A DNA stretch of 26,423 bases from Porphyromonadaceae bacterium UBA3327 (GCA_002361155.1 DERZ01000003.1:436-26858); one strand, 5' to 3'. Counted from the stretch's first letter, positions 15,089 to 23,774 are shown. Translations and numbers: made by a program. Notes: a model not told the origin generated them from the letters alone.

Positions 15089-15415
15089 TCATTTCTTGGC
15101 CGGAGCAGCCTCGACAAACGGATAGACCGAAGCACGGTCAACCTTGATGGTAACGCCGGGAGCGACTTCCACAAGCATCGTGTCGGCACCCTCCCTGAGT
15201 TCCTTGATACGGCCATGGATTCCGCCGGCGGTCACCACCTTGTCTCCGCTCTGCATGGCTTCTCTCTGCTTTTTCAGCTCCTTCTGTTTCTTGGACTGCG
15301 GACGGATCATCACGAAATAGAAGATGGCTATCATAGCCACGATCATGAGCATTCCGCTCCAGCCGGATCCTGCCGAGGACTGAGCCTGCAGGAGAATGGT
15401 GTTGAGTACGTACAT
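15089..15415 (-). CDS. yajC: Preprotein translocase subunit YajC
   Basis: YajC is the small inner-membrane accessory protein of the SecDF-YajC complex. The 108-residue product has one transmembrane helix (about 20-39, SGMLMIVAMIAIFYFVMIRP) followed by the diagnostic RPQSKKQKE. A short SH3-like cytoplasmic part comes next (GDKVVTAGGIHGRI...VEVAPGVTIKVDRASV). It lies 52 nt after nusB and 11 nt before the YbbR-like gene. SecDF itself is not in the window. Confidence 0.95.
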   Translation of the reverse strand: MYVLNTILLQAQSSAGSGWSGMLMIVAMIAIFYFVMIRPQSKKQKELKKQREAMQSGDKVVTAGGIHGRIKELREGADTMLVEVAPGVTIKVDRASVYPFVEAAPAKK

Positions 15416-15467
15416 TATTATTCCTATTTATAATTATTGTTCTTATTGTTCTTTCCCTGACGCCGTA

Positions 15468-16871
15468 TCAATGCTTGTGCAGGATGTTTTCCTTCTGAAG
15501 ACGGGTGATTACGGTTCCGAGAATGCCGTGTACGAATGTGCCGCTCTTCGCGGTACTATAGCACTTTGCCAGCTCTATGTACTCGTTGACGCTAACGGTC
15601 AGCGGTATCTTCGGAAAATTGAGAATCTCGCCGATTGCCGAGATGAGCACCACCACATCCATAAACGCCAGACGCTCCTTGTCCCAGTTCGCTCCGTCGA
15701 GAGCCTCGTCCACATAGCGGCGATAGGTCTCCTTGTTTCGCAGCACAGAATAAAGCAACTGTCGTCCGAAAGCAGCATCCTCTTCATCCTTGTACTTGTC
15801 AAGAATGAAGTCGCCGCCCTCCTTCTCCTCGATGCGCCGGAGAGTCTTGACCACAAACGTGCCCATTATATCGATGTCATCGTTCCAGAAAACCGACTTT
15901 TCCTCCAGAGTCTCAAGTAAAACCGGATTGGGGAATATGACTTTCCGGAAAAGATGGCGCCACAGTTCGCAGTCATCATGAAGATCCGCCGACGGAGCCG
16001 CCATATATTCCTTATATATATCGGATTCCACCACGGCTTTCAGCAGCGTATCCATAAGGAGATGGTCATCGGGCATCCATTCAACCTTGTTCTTCGAAAT
16101 ATATGCGTTTACAGCGGGACTCTCGCGGATAAGACGCGCCACCTGATTTTCCACAAACCTCATGTTGGGATTCATATCCTCTTCGGTGCGCAGATGCCTG
16201 TGGCGGCGGTCGTCGAGACGGCGTTCCTGCATAGCTGTAAGCTCCACGGGAATCATCAGTAACCTGAAATAGAGCTCCCTTGCCTTGTCGAGACTCTTGT
16301 CTAGAGCCCGGAACACTTCATCCACATTATCCTGCGAGGCAAGGAAATTGGAGAATGTTCTGTTAAGCATCCCCTGCATGGTCTCGACTCCTTTCATAGT
16401 ATAATTCACCCGATCAGGAATCACGGCCGTGAGAAGCGGCGAAGGCATCACCACCATATTGAGCAGGTTGGTCCATACCATTTCCTCGGCTGCGGGGACA
16501 TCGCGGTCCAGATCCTTGAGAAATGACTTATAGACACCGGAATCCTTTACCGCCCGAGCCAGCCCCTCCACGATTCCATCGAAGGGGAAAGGCTCCGAAG
16601 AATACCTGGTCATCAGAGATTTAACACGCTCATCCATAAGCAGACGCGAGATAAAGCGCGTCCCCGCGAGAGGATACTCCCCGCGACGGCGCTCCACCTC
16701 CCGCGACAGCTTTATCAGAAGCACAAGCATATCGAGATAGAGCGAATAGGCAAACCTCTTCTCCTTGGTAGGAGCCGACGGATTGGATTCGATTGAAAAC
16801 TGTTTTTCCACAAGAAGAAAGGAATACAGTGTCTGTATCACCTTTATTCTAATCAATATTCGATTTATCAT
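15468..16871 (-). CDS. nusB: Transcription antitermination factor NusB, enlarged form
   Basis: NusB binds BoxA RNA with S10 and supports antitermination in rRNA transcription. The classical core is at the C-terminus (about 368-463), with NWDKERLAFMDVVVLISAIG, VSVNEYIELAKCYS and SGTFVHGILG. The protein has 467 residues, against about 140 in E. coli and about 300 in Bacteroides as I recall it. The N-terminal part seems duplicated: residues about 42-173 and 199-347 share matching blocks (LARAVKDSGVYKSFL / LLKAVVESDIYKEYM; MPSPLLTAVIPDRVNY / FPNPVLLETLEEKSVFW). The second copy is the one that resembles known Bacteroides NusB. A full consensus promoter lies 43 nt upstream, making this the first gene of the operon. 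Confidence 0.9.
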   Translation of the reverse strand: MINRILIRIKVIQTLYSFLLVEKQFSIESNPSAPTKEKRFAYSLYLDMLVLLIKLSREVERRRGEYPLAGTRFISRLLMDERVKSLMTRYSSEPFPFDGIVEGLARAVKDSGVYKSFLKDLDRDVPAAEEMVWTNLLNMVVMPSPLLTAVIPDRVNYTMKGVETMQGMLNRTFSNFLASQDNVDEVFRALDKSLDKARELYFRLLMIPVELTAMQERRLDDRRHRHLRTEEDMNPNMRFVENQVARLIRESPAVNAYISKNKVEWMPDDHLLMDTLLKAVVESDIYKEYMAAPSADLHDDCELWRHLFRKVIFPNPVLLETLEEKSVFWNDDIDIMGTFVVKTLRRIEEKEGGDFILDKYKDEEDAAFGRQLLYSVLRNKETYRRYVDEALDGANWDKERLAFMDVVVLISAIGEILNFPKIPLTVSVNEYIELAKCYSTAKSGTFVHGILGTVITRLQKENILHKH

Positions 16872-16913
16872 AACTCTTTATAACAACCTCCGACTCCACG
16901 GAGTAATCGTATG

Positions 16914-16945
16914 CAAATTTAAGTCTTTTCAGCCAACTGTCCAAA
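16914..16945 (-). promoter_or_regulatory. Promoter of the nusB operon
   Basis: On the minus strand TTTG (16945-16942), a 20-nt spacer and TAAATTTG (16921-16914) match the Bacteroidota consensus completely. The -33 box touches the rlmB stop codon, so nusB, yajC, the ybbR-like gene, coaE and the DUF5606 gene can be transcribed separately from the dnaN operon. The predicted leader is about 36 nt. Confidence 0.78.
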
Positions 16946-17725
16946 TTAAATTTTGTCCGCGGTATCCGCAGCGTCCGCGCGGCGCTGCCTCACGGCCTCA
17001 TAAATCATCACACCGGCAGCCACCGACACATTGAGCGACCCGATATTTCCAGCCATCGGAATGGAGGCGAGTCTGTCGCAAAGTCTCAGCACTTCGTCGG
17101 AAATACCGGTCTCCTCGTTGCCCATCACGACTGCTACCGGAACGGTATAGTCGATCTCCGTATAGTCAACGGCTCCCTTCTCAGTGGCTCCCACCACCAT
17201 TATACCGTTCTGCTTCAAAGCCTTCACCGCGCCCGGGACATCATGTTCGCGACACACGGGAAGATAGAATAGCGCTCCCGCCGATGTCTTCACGGCATCC
17301 GGAGTGACCGAAACACTGTTGCGCTCCGGTATCACTATTGCATCGACTCCGGCGCAATCCGCCGTGCGGCCTATCGCGCCGAAATTGCGCGTGTCTGTAA
17401 GCCCGTCAAGAACCACGATGAACGGATTCCGGCCCTCTTCATAAAGCGCGGGCACCACGTTGTCGAGCCGGTGATAAACCACCGGCGACACCAATGCCAC
17501 CACTCCCTGATGATTCTTCATCGTTATGCGGTTAAGCCGTTCCACCGGAACACGCTGCATGAGAACACCGTATTCACGGATTTTAGCAAACAGCTCCTTC
17601 GAAAGCTCTCCCGAAAGGTCTTTTCTCACGAGCACCTTGTCAATGCTTTTACCCGATTCCAGGGCCTCCATCACAGCCCTGATTCCAAATATATAGTCGC
17701 TTTTCTGCATTTTATCAATTTTCAA
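16946..17725 (-). CDS. rlmB: 23S rRNA 2'-O-ribose methyltransferase, RlmB-like
   Basis: This SPOUT-superfamily enzyme is likely to methylate the 2'-O of G2251 in 23S rRNA using S-adenosylmethionine. The 259-residue product has the N-terminal SpoU substrate-binding domain (about 10-83, YIFGIRAVMEAL). The trefoil-knot catalytic domain follows with its three motifs: DGLTDTRNFGAIGRT (107-121, with Asn114 and Arg120), VMGNEETGIS (200-209) and IPMAGNIGSLNVSVAAG (222-238). It is the last gene of the dnaN operon, 36 nt after recN. Met6 (17710) is an alternative start. TrmH-type relatives share these motifs, so the exact target nucleotide is inferred. Confidence 0.92.
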   Translation of the reverse strand: MKIDKMQKSDYIFGIRAVMEALESGKSIDKVLVRKDLSGELSKELFAKIREYGVLMQRVPVERLNRITMKNHQGVVALVSPVVYHRLDNVVPALYEEGRNPFIVVLDGLTDTRNFGAIGRTADCAGVDAIVIPERNSVSVTPDAVKTSAGALFYLPVCREHDVPGAVKALKQNGIMVVGATEKGAVDYTEIDYTVPVAVVMGNEETGISDEVLRLCDRLASIPMAGNIGSLNVSVAAGVMIYEAVRQRRADAADTADKI

Positions 17726-17761
17726 TATGATACTTTGTTATAAAACGCGCTCTGACCGCGC

Positions 17762-19453
17762 TTACGGTTTCATCAGATCGCGGGCCGCCGCCAAAGCGCT
17801 CCCGGTCACTTCAGAACCGGACAGCATCGAGGCTATCTCACGGACACGCTCATCGTCGGAAAGACGCTTCACATTAGTGAATGTCCGCGACTCGTCATCA
17901 TGCTTGAAGACCTTGAAATGAGCGTTTCCCTTGGCTGCCACCTGCGGCAGATGGGTGATGACAAGCACCTGCATGTCGACACCCATGTCGCGCATCATTG
18001 CGCCCATTTTATCTGCTATCTCACCCGACACGCCGGTGTCGACCTCGTCAAAGATAATAGTGGGCAGATTCATTTTTCCGGCGAGGATGGCCTTGAGGCT
18101 CAGCATCATCCTCGACACTTCGCCGCCCGAAGCCACATCTGCGAGGGGCTGCATACGTCCGTTCTTGTTGAAGGAACAGAGAAACTCCATATAGTCCTGC
18201 CCGGCCGGTCCGAGTTTCGCTGTCGACAGGCGCGCCTGGAACGTAAGATTCGAAAGGCCGAGCGGGCGCGCCGTTTCAGTTATGAGCCGCGACAGGCGTT
18301 CGGCACCGACAGTCCGGCTCTCAGTGAGAGCGGCAGCCACCCTCTTTAACCGTCTCGCAGCCAGCCTCGACAACTCCTCGAGCTGCGGAAGTTCTGTGCC
18401 TTCTCCACCTATGTCGGAGAGTTTCCGGCGCAATTCATCCCGCAGGTCCACAAGTTCGTCGGCTTCTTTCACTCTGAAATTTTTCACCGCCTCGTAATAA
18501 CTGTTCATGCGGGCGGAAAGCCGGGCCAGCCCCGCGGGGTCTGAATCCACCTCCTCGGCCATGTCGCAGACAGTCTCATAAATATCCTTAAGCTCCACCG
18601 AGAGAGACGCGAGGCGGCGTGGTATGTCGGCATTCTCCGCTTCCTTGCCAAACAGGGAAAAATCTACCTTTCCGGCTTCAGCCCCCGCCTCCGAAATGAG
18701 GGTAAGGGCACCGGAGTCACCGGTACCGAGCATGGCTCCCATAGTCCGGAGCCGGTCGCGGATTTCGTCAGCGTCGCTGAGCACCTCGAAGCGTCGCTCC
18801 GTCTCGACAAGCTCGCCGCGTCGCGGCTTGAGCTTGTCAAGCTGCTCCAGCTGGAATTTCATAAAATCAGCGTTCTCCGCCGATTTAGACATCTCCTCGC
18901 GCAGCGCCTTGAGCCTTCGCCTGATGTCGACGTATGCGGCAAATTCCTTGCGGTATTCCGCCAGCTGCGCCTTGTTGTCGGAGAGCAGATCGACCACCCG
19001 CAACTGTTCCGCCGGATCTGAAAGCTTGGCATTGGCATGCTGCGAATGGATATCGATAAGACGGGAGGCCACAAGAGAGAGCGTGAGAAGAGTCACCGAA
19101 CGGTCGTTTATATAGACCTTCGATCTTCCGGAAGCCGAGATTTCCCGACGTATTATCACCTCATTACCATCCCGTCCGTCGGAATCGGCATCTACCCATT
19201 CTATGCCCCTCTCGTCGAATACAGGACGCAGTTCAGGATCGACATCCACAAATATAGCCTCCACTTCCGACTTCCGGCTGCTGTCACCGATCACGCGGGT
19301 ATCCGCGCGGCCTCCGAGCAGGAGCGACAAAGCTCCGAGCATTATCGACTTTCCGGCGCCGGTCTCCCCGGTGATTATGGTCAGTCCGGGACCGAACTCA
19401 AGCTCGAGCCGGTCGATCAGCGCATAATTCGTTATTCTTAATGTCTTCAGCAT
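17762..19453 (-). CDS. recN: DNA repair protein RecN
   Basis: RecN is an SMC-like ATPase that acts early in recombinational repair of double-strand breaks. The 563-residue protein has Walker A GETGAGKS (29-36), long heptad-like helical regions in the middle (about 150-370) for the coiled coil, the ABC signature ASGGEVSRMML, and Walker B TIIFDEVDTGVSG (about 464-476). The MLKTLRITNYALID start is the family's usual N-terminus. It sits 54 nt after the DUF4835 gene and 36 nt before rlmB in the same orientation, with no terminator between. Confidence 0.96.
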   Translation of the reverse strand: MLKTLRITNYALIDRLELEFGPGLTIITGETGAGKSIMLGALSLLLGGRADTRVIGDSSRKSEVEAIFVDVDPELRPVFDERGIEWVDADSDGRDGNEVIIRREISASGRSKVYINDRSVTLLTLSLVASRLIDIHSQHANAKLSDPAEQLRVVDLLSDNKAQLAEYRKEFAAYVDIRRRLKALREEMSKSAENADFMKFQLEQLDKLKPRRGELVETERRFEVLSDADEIRDRLRTMGAMLGTGDSGALTLISEAGAEAGKVDFSLFGKEAENADIPRRLASLSVELKDIYETVCDMAEEVDSDPAGLARLSARMNSYYEAVKNFRVKEADELVDLRDELRRKLSDIGGEGTELPQLEELSRLAARRLKRVAAALTESRTVGAERLSRLITETARPLGLSNLTFQARLSTAKLGPAGQDYMEFLCSFNKNGRMQPLADVASGGEVSRMMLSLKAILAGKMNLPTIIFDEVDTGVSGEIADKMGAMMRDMGVDMQVLVITHLPQVAAKGNAHFKVFKHDDESRTFTNVKRLSDDERVREIASMLSGSEVTGSALAAARDLMKP

Positions 19454-19507
19454 TTATTAAGGGATTCTGTCAGTGGTTCAGATCTGTCTGGCGGTGCAAT
19501 GATTTTT

Positions 19508-20425
19508 TTATTGCTCCGGATTCTTGATTTTGTCAAGCCTCTGCTGCTCGGTAGGATATAAAGGCTGGAGTATGTCGTAGGCCTTGGTCCGCTCCGTGTC
19601 GGGGGCTTTGGAATAGACATTCACAAGCTCATCAAGTTTAGCATCGCGGAATATGGACAGAGCCACCGACATCGGCGCGTTCTCTCCTATTTTCTTCATC
19701 TCCTCAAGCGACTCGGTAATGACAGCCCTCCCCTTGTCCGGACTTGTAACCATCTCGTCGAGTCCTTTCCGATGATAATTGTAGAGCAGGTTTCTTATGC
19801 CCGAAGTGTTGCTCTCGGTGTAGGAGTTCAGCACGGCGGCGCGGTTCTTGTTGTCCTCGAACGTGCGCCATCCGATTTCTCCGCTCGACTGCTGTTGCTG
19901 CACTATACTCTGTGCGCGGTCGTAAAACCGCTGACCGCCAAGCGGTGAAAAACTGTCGAAGTCAATAGCGAGTAACAGGTTGGCATAATAATCCAGAATA
20001 GCCGTCAGATTGTTTTCCGACATGCTCTCGTTGTATATCAGCGGATCTCCCTCGCGATAGTCGAACTCTATTTTCTGATCGCGGAAATTGAACAATGTCG
20101 TGGTGTACGTGCTGTTATAGACCGGTCTCGACAACTGCACCTGCAGGTCTCCTTTCATCCTGTCGTCGGAATATTCCGCTATGGTGAAAAAGAGACGACA
20201 TTCTATTTTCTCGTTGGGAGAAAAAGTGGCGTCACTGAACTTTGTCTCATTCATGTATGTGTTCAAAGCCTCCTTCAGAGTCTCGAACACATTCTTGTTC
20301 GTGCCCTCGATCTGCTGGGAATTGACCTCGACCGTAGCGCGGAATTCCTGAGCCTGGGCACCGAGACCACCGGCGGCAATCAGAACCGCCGCGCACGTTT
20401 TCTTTATTGCATCAGCATTTGTCAT
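19508..20425 (-). CDS. DUF4835 family exported protein
   Basis: The 305-residue protein has a signal peptide (about 1-25, ending AQAQ) and a mature part typical of DUF4835: ATVEVNSQQIEGTNKNVFET, FNFRDQKIEFDYREGDPL, LLAIDFDSFSPLGGQRFYDRA. Some annotations name this family PorD and link it to type IX secretion; that link is recalled knowledge and nothing in the window tests it. The location between coaBC (12 nt upstream) and recN (54 nt downstream) is conserved in Bacteroidota and supports the call. It is probably periplasmic or outer-membrane associated. Confidence 0.85.
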   Translation of the reverse strand: MTNADAIKKTCAAVLIAAGGLGAQAQEFRATVEVNSQQIEGTNKNVFETLKEALNTYMNETKFSDATFSPNEKIECRLFFTIAEYSDDRMKGDLQVQLSRPVYNSTYTTTLFNFRDQKIEFDYREGDPLIYNESMSENNLTAILDYYANLLLAIDFDSFSPLGGQRFYDRAQSIVQQQQSSGEIGWRTFEDNKNRAAVLNSYTESNTSGIRNLLYNYHRKGLDEMVTSPDKGRAVITESLEEMKKIGENAPMSVALSIFRDAKLDELVNVYSKAPDTERTKAYDILQPLYPTEQQRLDKIKNPEQ

Positions 20426-20437
20426 AGTCCGTTATGG

Positions 20438-21673
20438 TCAGTTATCGCTCAAATCTGCCGTGGCGTCAGCTCCGCGCCTCTGCAGCAGCATTGCATCCAC
20501 TATATCACGGGCCACCTCCCGCTTGCTCTTCAGCGGATACTCGGTCACACTGCCGCCACGACCGAAGATTGTGATTCGGTTTGTATCTGTACGAAATCCC
20601 GCACCATTGTCACGCAGAGAATTCATGACCACCATATCAAGGTTCTTTTTCTCAAGTTTATGGGCGGCATTCAAGCGTTCGTTGTCTGTTTCGAGAGCGA
20701 ATCCGACGGTGGTCTGATGCGCCCGTTTCGCCATGCCGCAACGGGCTGCGATATCGGGATTGCGCACCATGCGGACAGTCATCTCGTCGGCATTCTCACG
20801 TTTGATTTTGGTTTCGGCGGTTTCGGCGGGACGATAGTCGGCGACGGCGGCGGCGAAAATCGCCACATCGGCATCGGCAAAAGCTTTCTCCGCAGCCTCA
20901 CACATTTCCACTGCGCTCTCCACGTCCACCCTGCGGATTGCAGGATTTTCGGTCGCGAGCGACACAGGGCCGGCCACAAGAATTACCTCGGCACCGCGTG
21001 CCGCACATTCTTCGGCAAGCGCAAAGCCCATCTTCCCGCTGGAGTAATTGCCTATGTACCGCACGGGATCCATACGCTCGCATGTCGGTCCTGCCGTTAT
21101 CATCACCTTCATTCCCTCCATGTCGCGCGAACGGGAGAAATACTCCTTTATCCGACGCACTATCTCCTCGGGTTCCGCCATTCTCCCCTTGCCACTCAGT
21201 CCACTGGCCAGTTCGCCGGAACCGGGCATGATGATTTCCACCCCGTCGCGCCGCAACTGTTCGATGTTTCTCTGTGTGGAGGGATGGGCCCACATATCGA
21301 GGTCCATGGCCGGAGCTGCCATCACATGCTCTTTCGCGGAGAGATATGTCGTCACCAACATATTGTCGGCCACACCAGTGGCCATCTTCGCCATAGTCGA
21401 CGCAGTGGCGGGAGCCACCACCATCAGATCCGCCCAGAGTCCGAGTGACACATGACTGTGCCATTCGCCGGTGTTTGCTGTGAAAAAATCGCAGATCACC
21501 GGGTTCTGGCTCAGCGACGACAAGGTCACCGGAGTGATGAATTCCTTGCCGTTGGGGGTGATCACCACCTGCACCTCGGCTCCTTCCTTTACAAGAAGAC
21601 GGAGGAGGAACACCGACTTGTAGGCCGCTATTCCTCCGCTGATTCCCAATATGATATGTTTTCCTTTCAACAT
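20438..21673 (-). CDS. coaBC: Bifunctional phosphopantothenoylcysteine decarboxylase/phosphopantothenate-cysteine ligase
   Basis: CoaBC joins cysteine to 4'-phosphopantothenate and decarboxylates the product, making 4'-phosphopantetheine for CoA. The flavin-dependent CoaC half (about 1-180) has GISGGIAAYKS (10-20), the catalytic His74 in HSHVS and PAMDLDMW (121-128). The CoaB half (from about 187) has AGPTCERMDPVRYIGNYSSG and the KIKRE loop. Two residues differ from the E. coli enzyme: PAMD instead of PAMN, and the redox Cys in the GELACG-type motif is Ser (GELASG, 153-158). I believe both changes are common in Bacteroidota. The 411-residue length is normal. It lies 9 nt after the exonuclease gene and 12 nt before the DUF4835 gene. 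Confidence 0.95.
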   Translation of the reverse strand: MLKGKHIILGISGGIAAYKSVFLLRLLVKEGAEVQVVITPNGKEFITPVTLSSLSQNPVICDFFTANTGEWHSHVSLGLWADLMVVAPATASTMAKMATGVADNMLVTTYLSAKEHVMAAPAMDLDMWAHPSTQRNIEQLRRDGVEIIMPGSGELASGLSGKGRMAEPEEIVRRIKEYFSRSRDMEGMKVMITAGPTCERMDPVRYIGNYSSGKMGFALAEECAARGAEVILVAGPVSLATENPAIRRVDVESAVEMCEAAEKAFADADVAIFAAAVADYRPAETAETKIKRENADEMTVRMVRNPDIAARCGMAKRAHQTTVGFALETDNERLNAAHKLEKKNLDMVVMNSLRDNGAGFRTDTNRITIFGRGGSVTEYPLKSKREVARDIVDAMLLQRRGADATADLSDN

Positions 21674-21682
21674 AAGAGAAGT

Positions 21683-22462
21683 TCATTTGCGCCTTTCCGC
21701 CTGCACTTCGTAGAAAAGGCGGGTGGCGACATCCTTGCTGTTTTTAGGGAAATCTCCCTGCATCATCCAATGATAGAACGATGGTTCGCGACGAAATATT
21801 TCCTTCACGGGACGGTCCCTGTACTTGCCGAAATTGAATACAGGCTCATCCTTGTCGTTGAGTACGAACCGGGCTGCGAGATCCACATTTCTTCCTATCC
21901 TTGAAAACTCGGAAAGCGAGTCCACATCGTTCTTGAGCTCCGGATAGCGGTCGAGCTGTCCGAGAAGCACCTCGTATGTGGCCCGGGTATCCGCCACTGC
22001 TGAATGCGCGCCCTCGAGATTCTTGCCGCAGTAGAACTTATAGGCGGCCACCAGTGTGCGCTGCTCCATCTTGTGGAAAATATTCTGTACGTCGATGAAG
22101 CGGCGTCCGGCCACGTCGAAGCTGATTCCGGCGCGGGCGAACTCCTCGATAAGCATAGGAACGTCGAACTTGTTGCTGTTGTAGCCGGCAACATCGCAAC
22201 CCTCGAAAATGTCGGCCAGAGACTTCGCCACCTGACGGAACGTCGGGCAGTCGCGGACATCATCGTCAGTGATGTGATGCACCTTGGTACTCTCCTCCGG
22301 GATGTGCATCTCCGGATTGATACGGCGGCATTTCTCCTCTTCGGGGCGTCCGTCGGGATAGACCTTGATATAACTGAACTCCACTATCCTGTCACGCGTG
22401 ACGTTGGTGCCGGTGGTTTCGAGATCGAAAAAAATGATGGGGCGTGTCAGATTGAGTTTCAT
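21683..22462 (-). CDS. DnaQ-like 3'-5' exonuclease with ExoX-like C-terminal domain
   Basis: This 259-residue protein is a predicted DEDDh exonuclease. The catalytic residues are visible: Asp13 and Glu15 in FFDLETTG, Asp100 in NSNKFDVPM, and His153 with Asp158 in HSAVADTRAT. A C-terminal module (about 207-245, VFNFGKYRDRPVKEIF...YHWMMQGDFP) resembles the small domain found at the end of ExoX-type nucleases. The start codon overlaps the dnaN stop by 4 nt, so it is translationally coupled to the sliding clamp gene; that suggests a role in proofreading or repair near the replisome, but this is inference. Confidence 0.9.
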   Translation of the reverse strand: MKLNLTRPIIFFDLETTGTNVTRDRIVEFSYIKVYPDGRPEEEKCRRINPEMHIPEESTKVHHITDDDVRDCPTFRQVAKSLADIFEGCDVAGYNSNKFDVPMLIEEFARAGISFDVAGRRFIDVQNIFHKMEQRTLVAAYKFYCGKNLEGAHSAVADTRATYEVLLGQLDRYPELKNDVDSLSEFSRIGRNVDLAARFVLNDKDEPVFNFGKYRDRPVKEIFRREPSFYHWMMQGDFPKNSKDVATRLFYEVQAERRK

Positions 22463-23583
22463 ATCACCTGCATTGGCATTTGAACGATAACTATATCCTC
22501 ACCGTCGTTCTTTTCAGCCGGAGTATAAAGTCCGGGACGTGCCGGGTCGGACAGGAGCAGCCGGATGGAATCTTCCTTCAGGTTGCCGAGAATCTCCACC
22601 ATGTACTGGCCGTTGAATCCGATGGTCATCACATTACCCTCGTAAGAGCACGTGACGCGCTCCTCGGCCGATGTGCTGTAGTCATAGTCCTGAGCCGATA
22701 TTATCACCTCGTTGGGCTGGATATTGAGCACCACAAGCTTCGAGCTTTTCGAAGAGAAGAGGTTGACGCGTCGCAGCGCGCCCATGAGCGTCTCGCGGTC
22801 CACTTCGAGGTTGAAGGGATTGTTCTCTGGAATCACACGGCGGTAGTCGGGATAATTGCCGTGGATGAAGAGACAGGAAATGAAATATTCGCCGAATTCG
22901 AAGAGTCCGCTCTTGGAATCGAACGAGATACGGATGTCGACATCCTCACTCGTGATCAGCGAGCGGATAATGTTGGCCACCTTGGAGGGCATGACAAAAT
23001 GCGCATCGAGACCGGGAGCCTTAGCACGGTTCACGTACCGCACAAGCTTGTGCGTGTCGGAGCTGACGAAAGTGATGTCCTCCTCATGGATATCCCAATA
23101 GATACCCGTCATGATCGGCCGCACTGTGTCGACGCTTACCGCGAAGCAGGTGTTGTCAAGCCCCTTCTTAACCATGTCGGCCGGTACGGTGAATTCCACC
23201 CTTTCTTCCGTGGACTGCGCCAGACGCGGATACTCATCGGCCGGCACTCCCATAAAGTTGAAATGTCCGTTAAGGAACCGGAGGTCAACCTCCTTGGTAT
23301 CATCGTTGATGTAGAAAGTAAGGGGCTGGTTCGAAATCTCCTTGGTTATCTCAAGCAGACGCTTGGCCGGAATGGCGATAGCACCCTCTCCTTCCAGATC
23401 CGTGACAGGTACGTAGACGGTGAGCACATTTTCCGAGTCGGAACCGGTGATGCTCAAACGGTCGCCACCCACTGTGGAAAGCAGGAAATTGTCGAGTATG
23501 GAAAGAGCGTTTTTGCCGTTTATCACTTTGCTTGCAGCCTGAAGGCGCTGCTGGAAAATCTTTCCGTCAACGTTGAATTTCAT
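22459..23583 (-). CDS. dnaN: DNA polymerase III sliding clamp (beta subunit)
   Basis: DnaN forms the ring-shaped homodimer that tethers DNA polymerase III to DNA. The 374-residue protein has the three-domain clamp length, an N-terminus KFNVDGKIFQQRLQAASKVI with the usual NALSILDNFLL block, the middle-domain SSDTHKLVRY motif, and the C-terminal VIVQMPMQVI, which forms part of the partner-binding pocket (MPM). It opens a six-gene leftward operon behind a consensus promoter and overlaps the exonuclease gene by 4 nt. dnaA is not visible next to it, and no origin-like features are seen. Confidence 0.97.
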   Translation of the reverse strand: MKFNVDGKIFQQRLQAASKVINGKNALSILDNFLLSTVGGDRLSITGSDSENVLTVYVPVTDLEGEGAIAIPAKRLLEITKEISNQPLTFYINDDTKEVDLRFLNGHFNFMGVPADEYPRLAQSTEERVEFTVPADMVKKGLDNTCFAVSVDTVRPIMTGIYWDIHEEDITFVSSDTHKLVRYVNRAKAPGLDAHFVMPSKVANIIRSLITSEDVDIRISFDSKSGLFEFGEYFISCLFIHGNYPDYRRVIPENNPFNLEVDRETLMGALRRVNLFSSKSSKLVVLNIQPNEVIISAQDYDYSTSAEERVTCSYEGNVMTIGFNGQYMVEILGNLKEDSIRLLLSDPARPGLYTPAEKNDGEDIVIVQMPMQVI

Positions 23584-23624
23584 CGTGTATAGCGTAATAT
23601 TTTATTTCAGTAACTATTTAACTG

Positions 23625-23655
23625 CAAATATAACGATTTACGCGCAGATTTCAAA
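23625..23655 (-). promoter_or_regulatory. Promoter of the dnaN operon
   Basis: On the minus strand TTTG (23655-23652), a 19-nt spacer and TATATTTG (23632-23625) match the Bacteroidota consensus. Transcription should begin near 23618, about 35 nt before the dnaN ATG. No terminator was seen between dnaN and rlmB, so this promoter can serve the whole six-gene unit. Confidence 0.75.
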
Positions 23656-23683
23656 ACGCGCAGACGTCATTTTTTAATGAGAC

Positions 23684-23716
23684 AAAAAATCCGGGTTCAC
23701 AAGACCCGGATTTTTT
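23684..23716. terminator. Bidirectional rho-independent terminator after rplI
   Basis: AAAAAATCCGGGT (23684-23696) pairs without mismatch with ACCCGGATTTTTT (23704-23716) around a 7-nt loop. The A and T runs provide a U-tract on either strand. It ends the leftward rpsF-rpsR-rplI operon before the dnaN promoter begins. Confidence 0.9.
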
Positions 23717-23774
23717 ATATCATGACCACATTATGTCCCCCAAAGGAACATTGCGGCTGTTCTGTTCAATGATG

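Noticed and set aside
20660..21448. 262-codon plus-strand frame antisense to coaBC
   Set aside because: Histidine- and glycine-rich shadow of coaBC with no domain; the opposite strand is clearly coding.
22480..23592. Stop-free 370-codon frame running antisense to almost all of dnaN
   Set aside because: It mirrors the dnaN codon pattern, has no recognisable domain, and dnaN itself is unmistakable.
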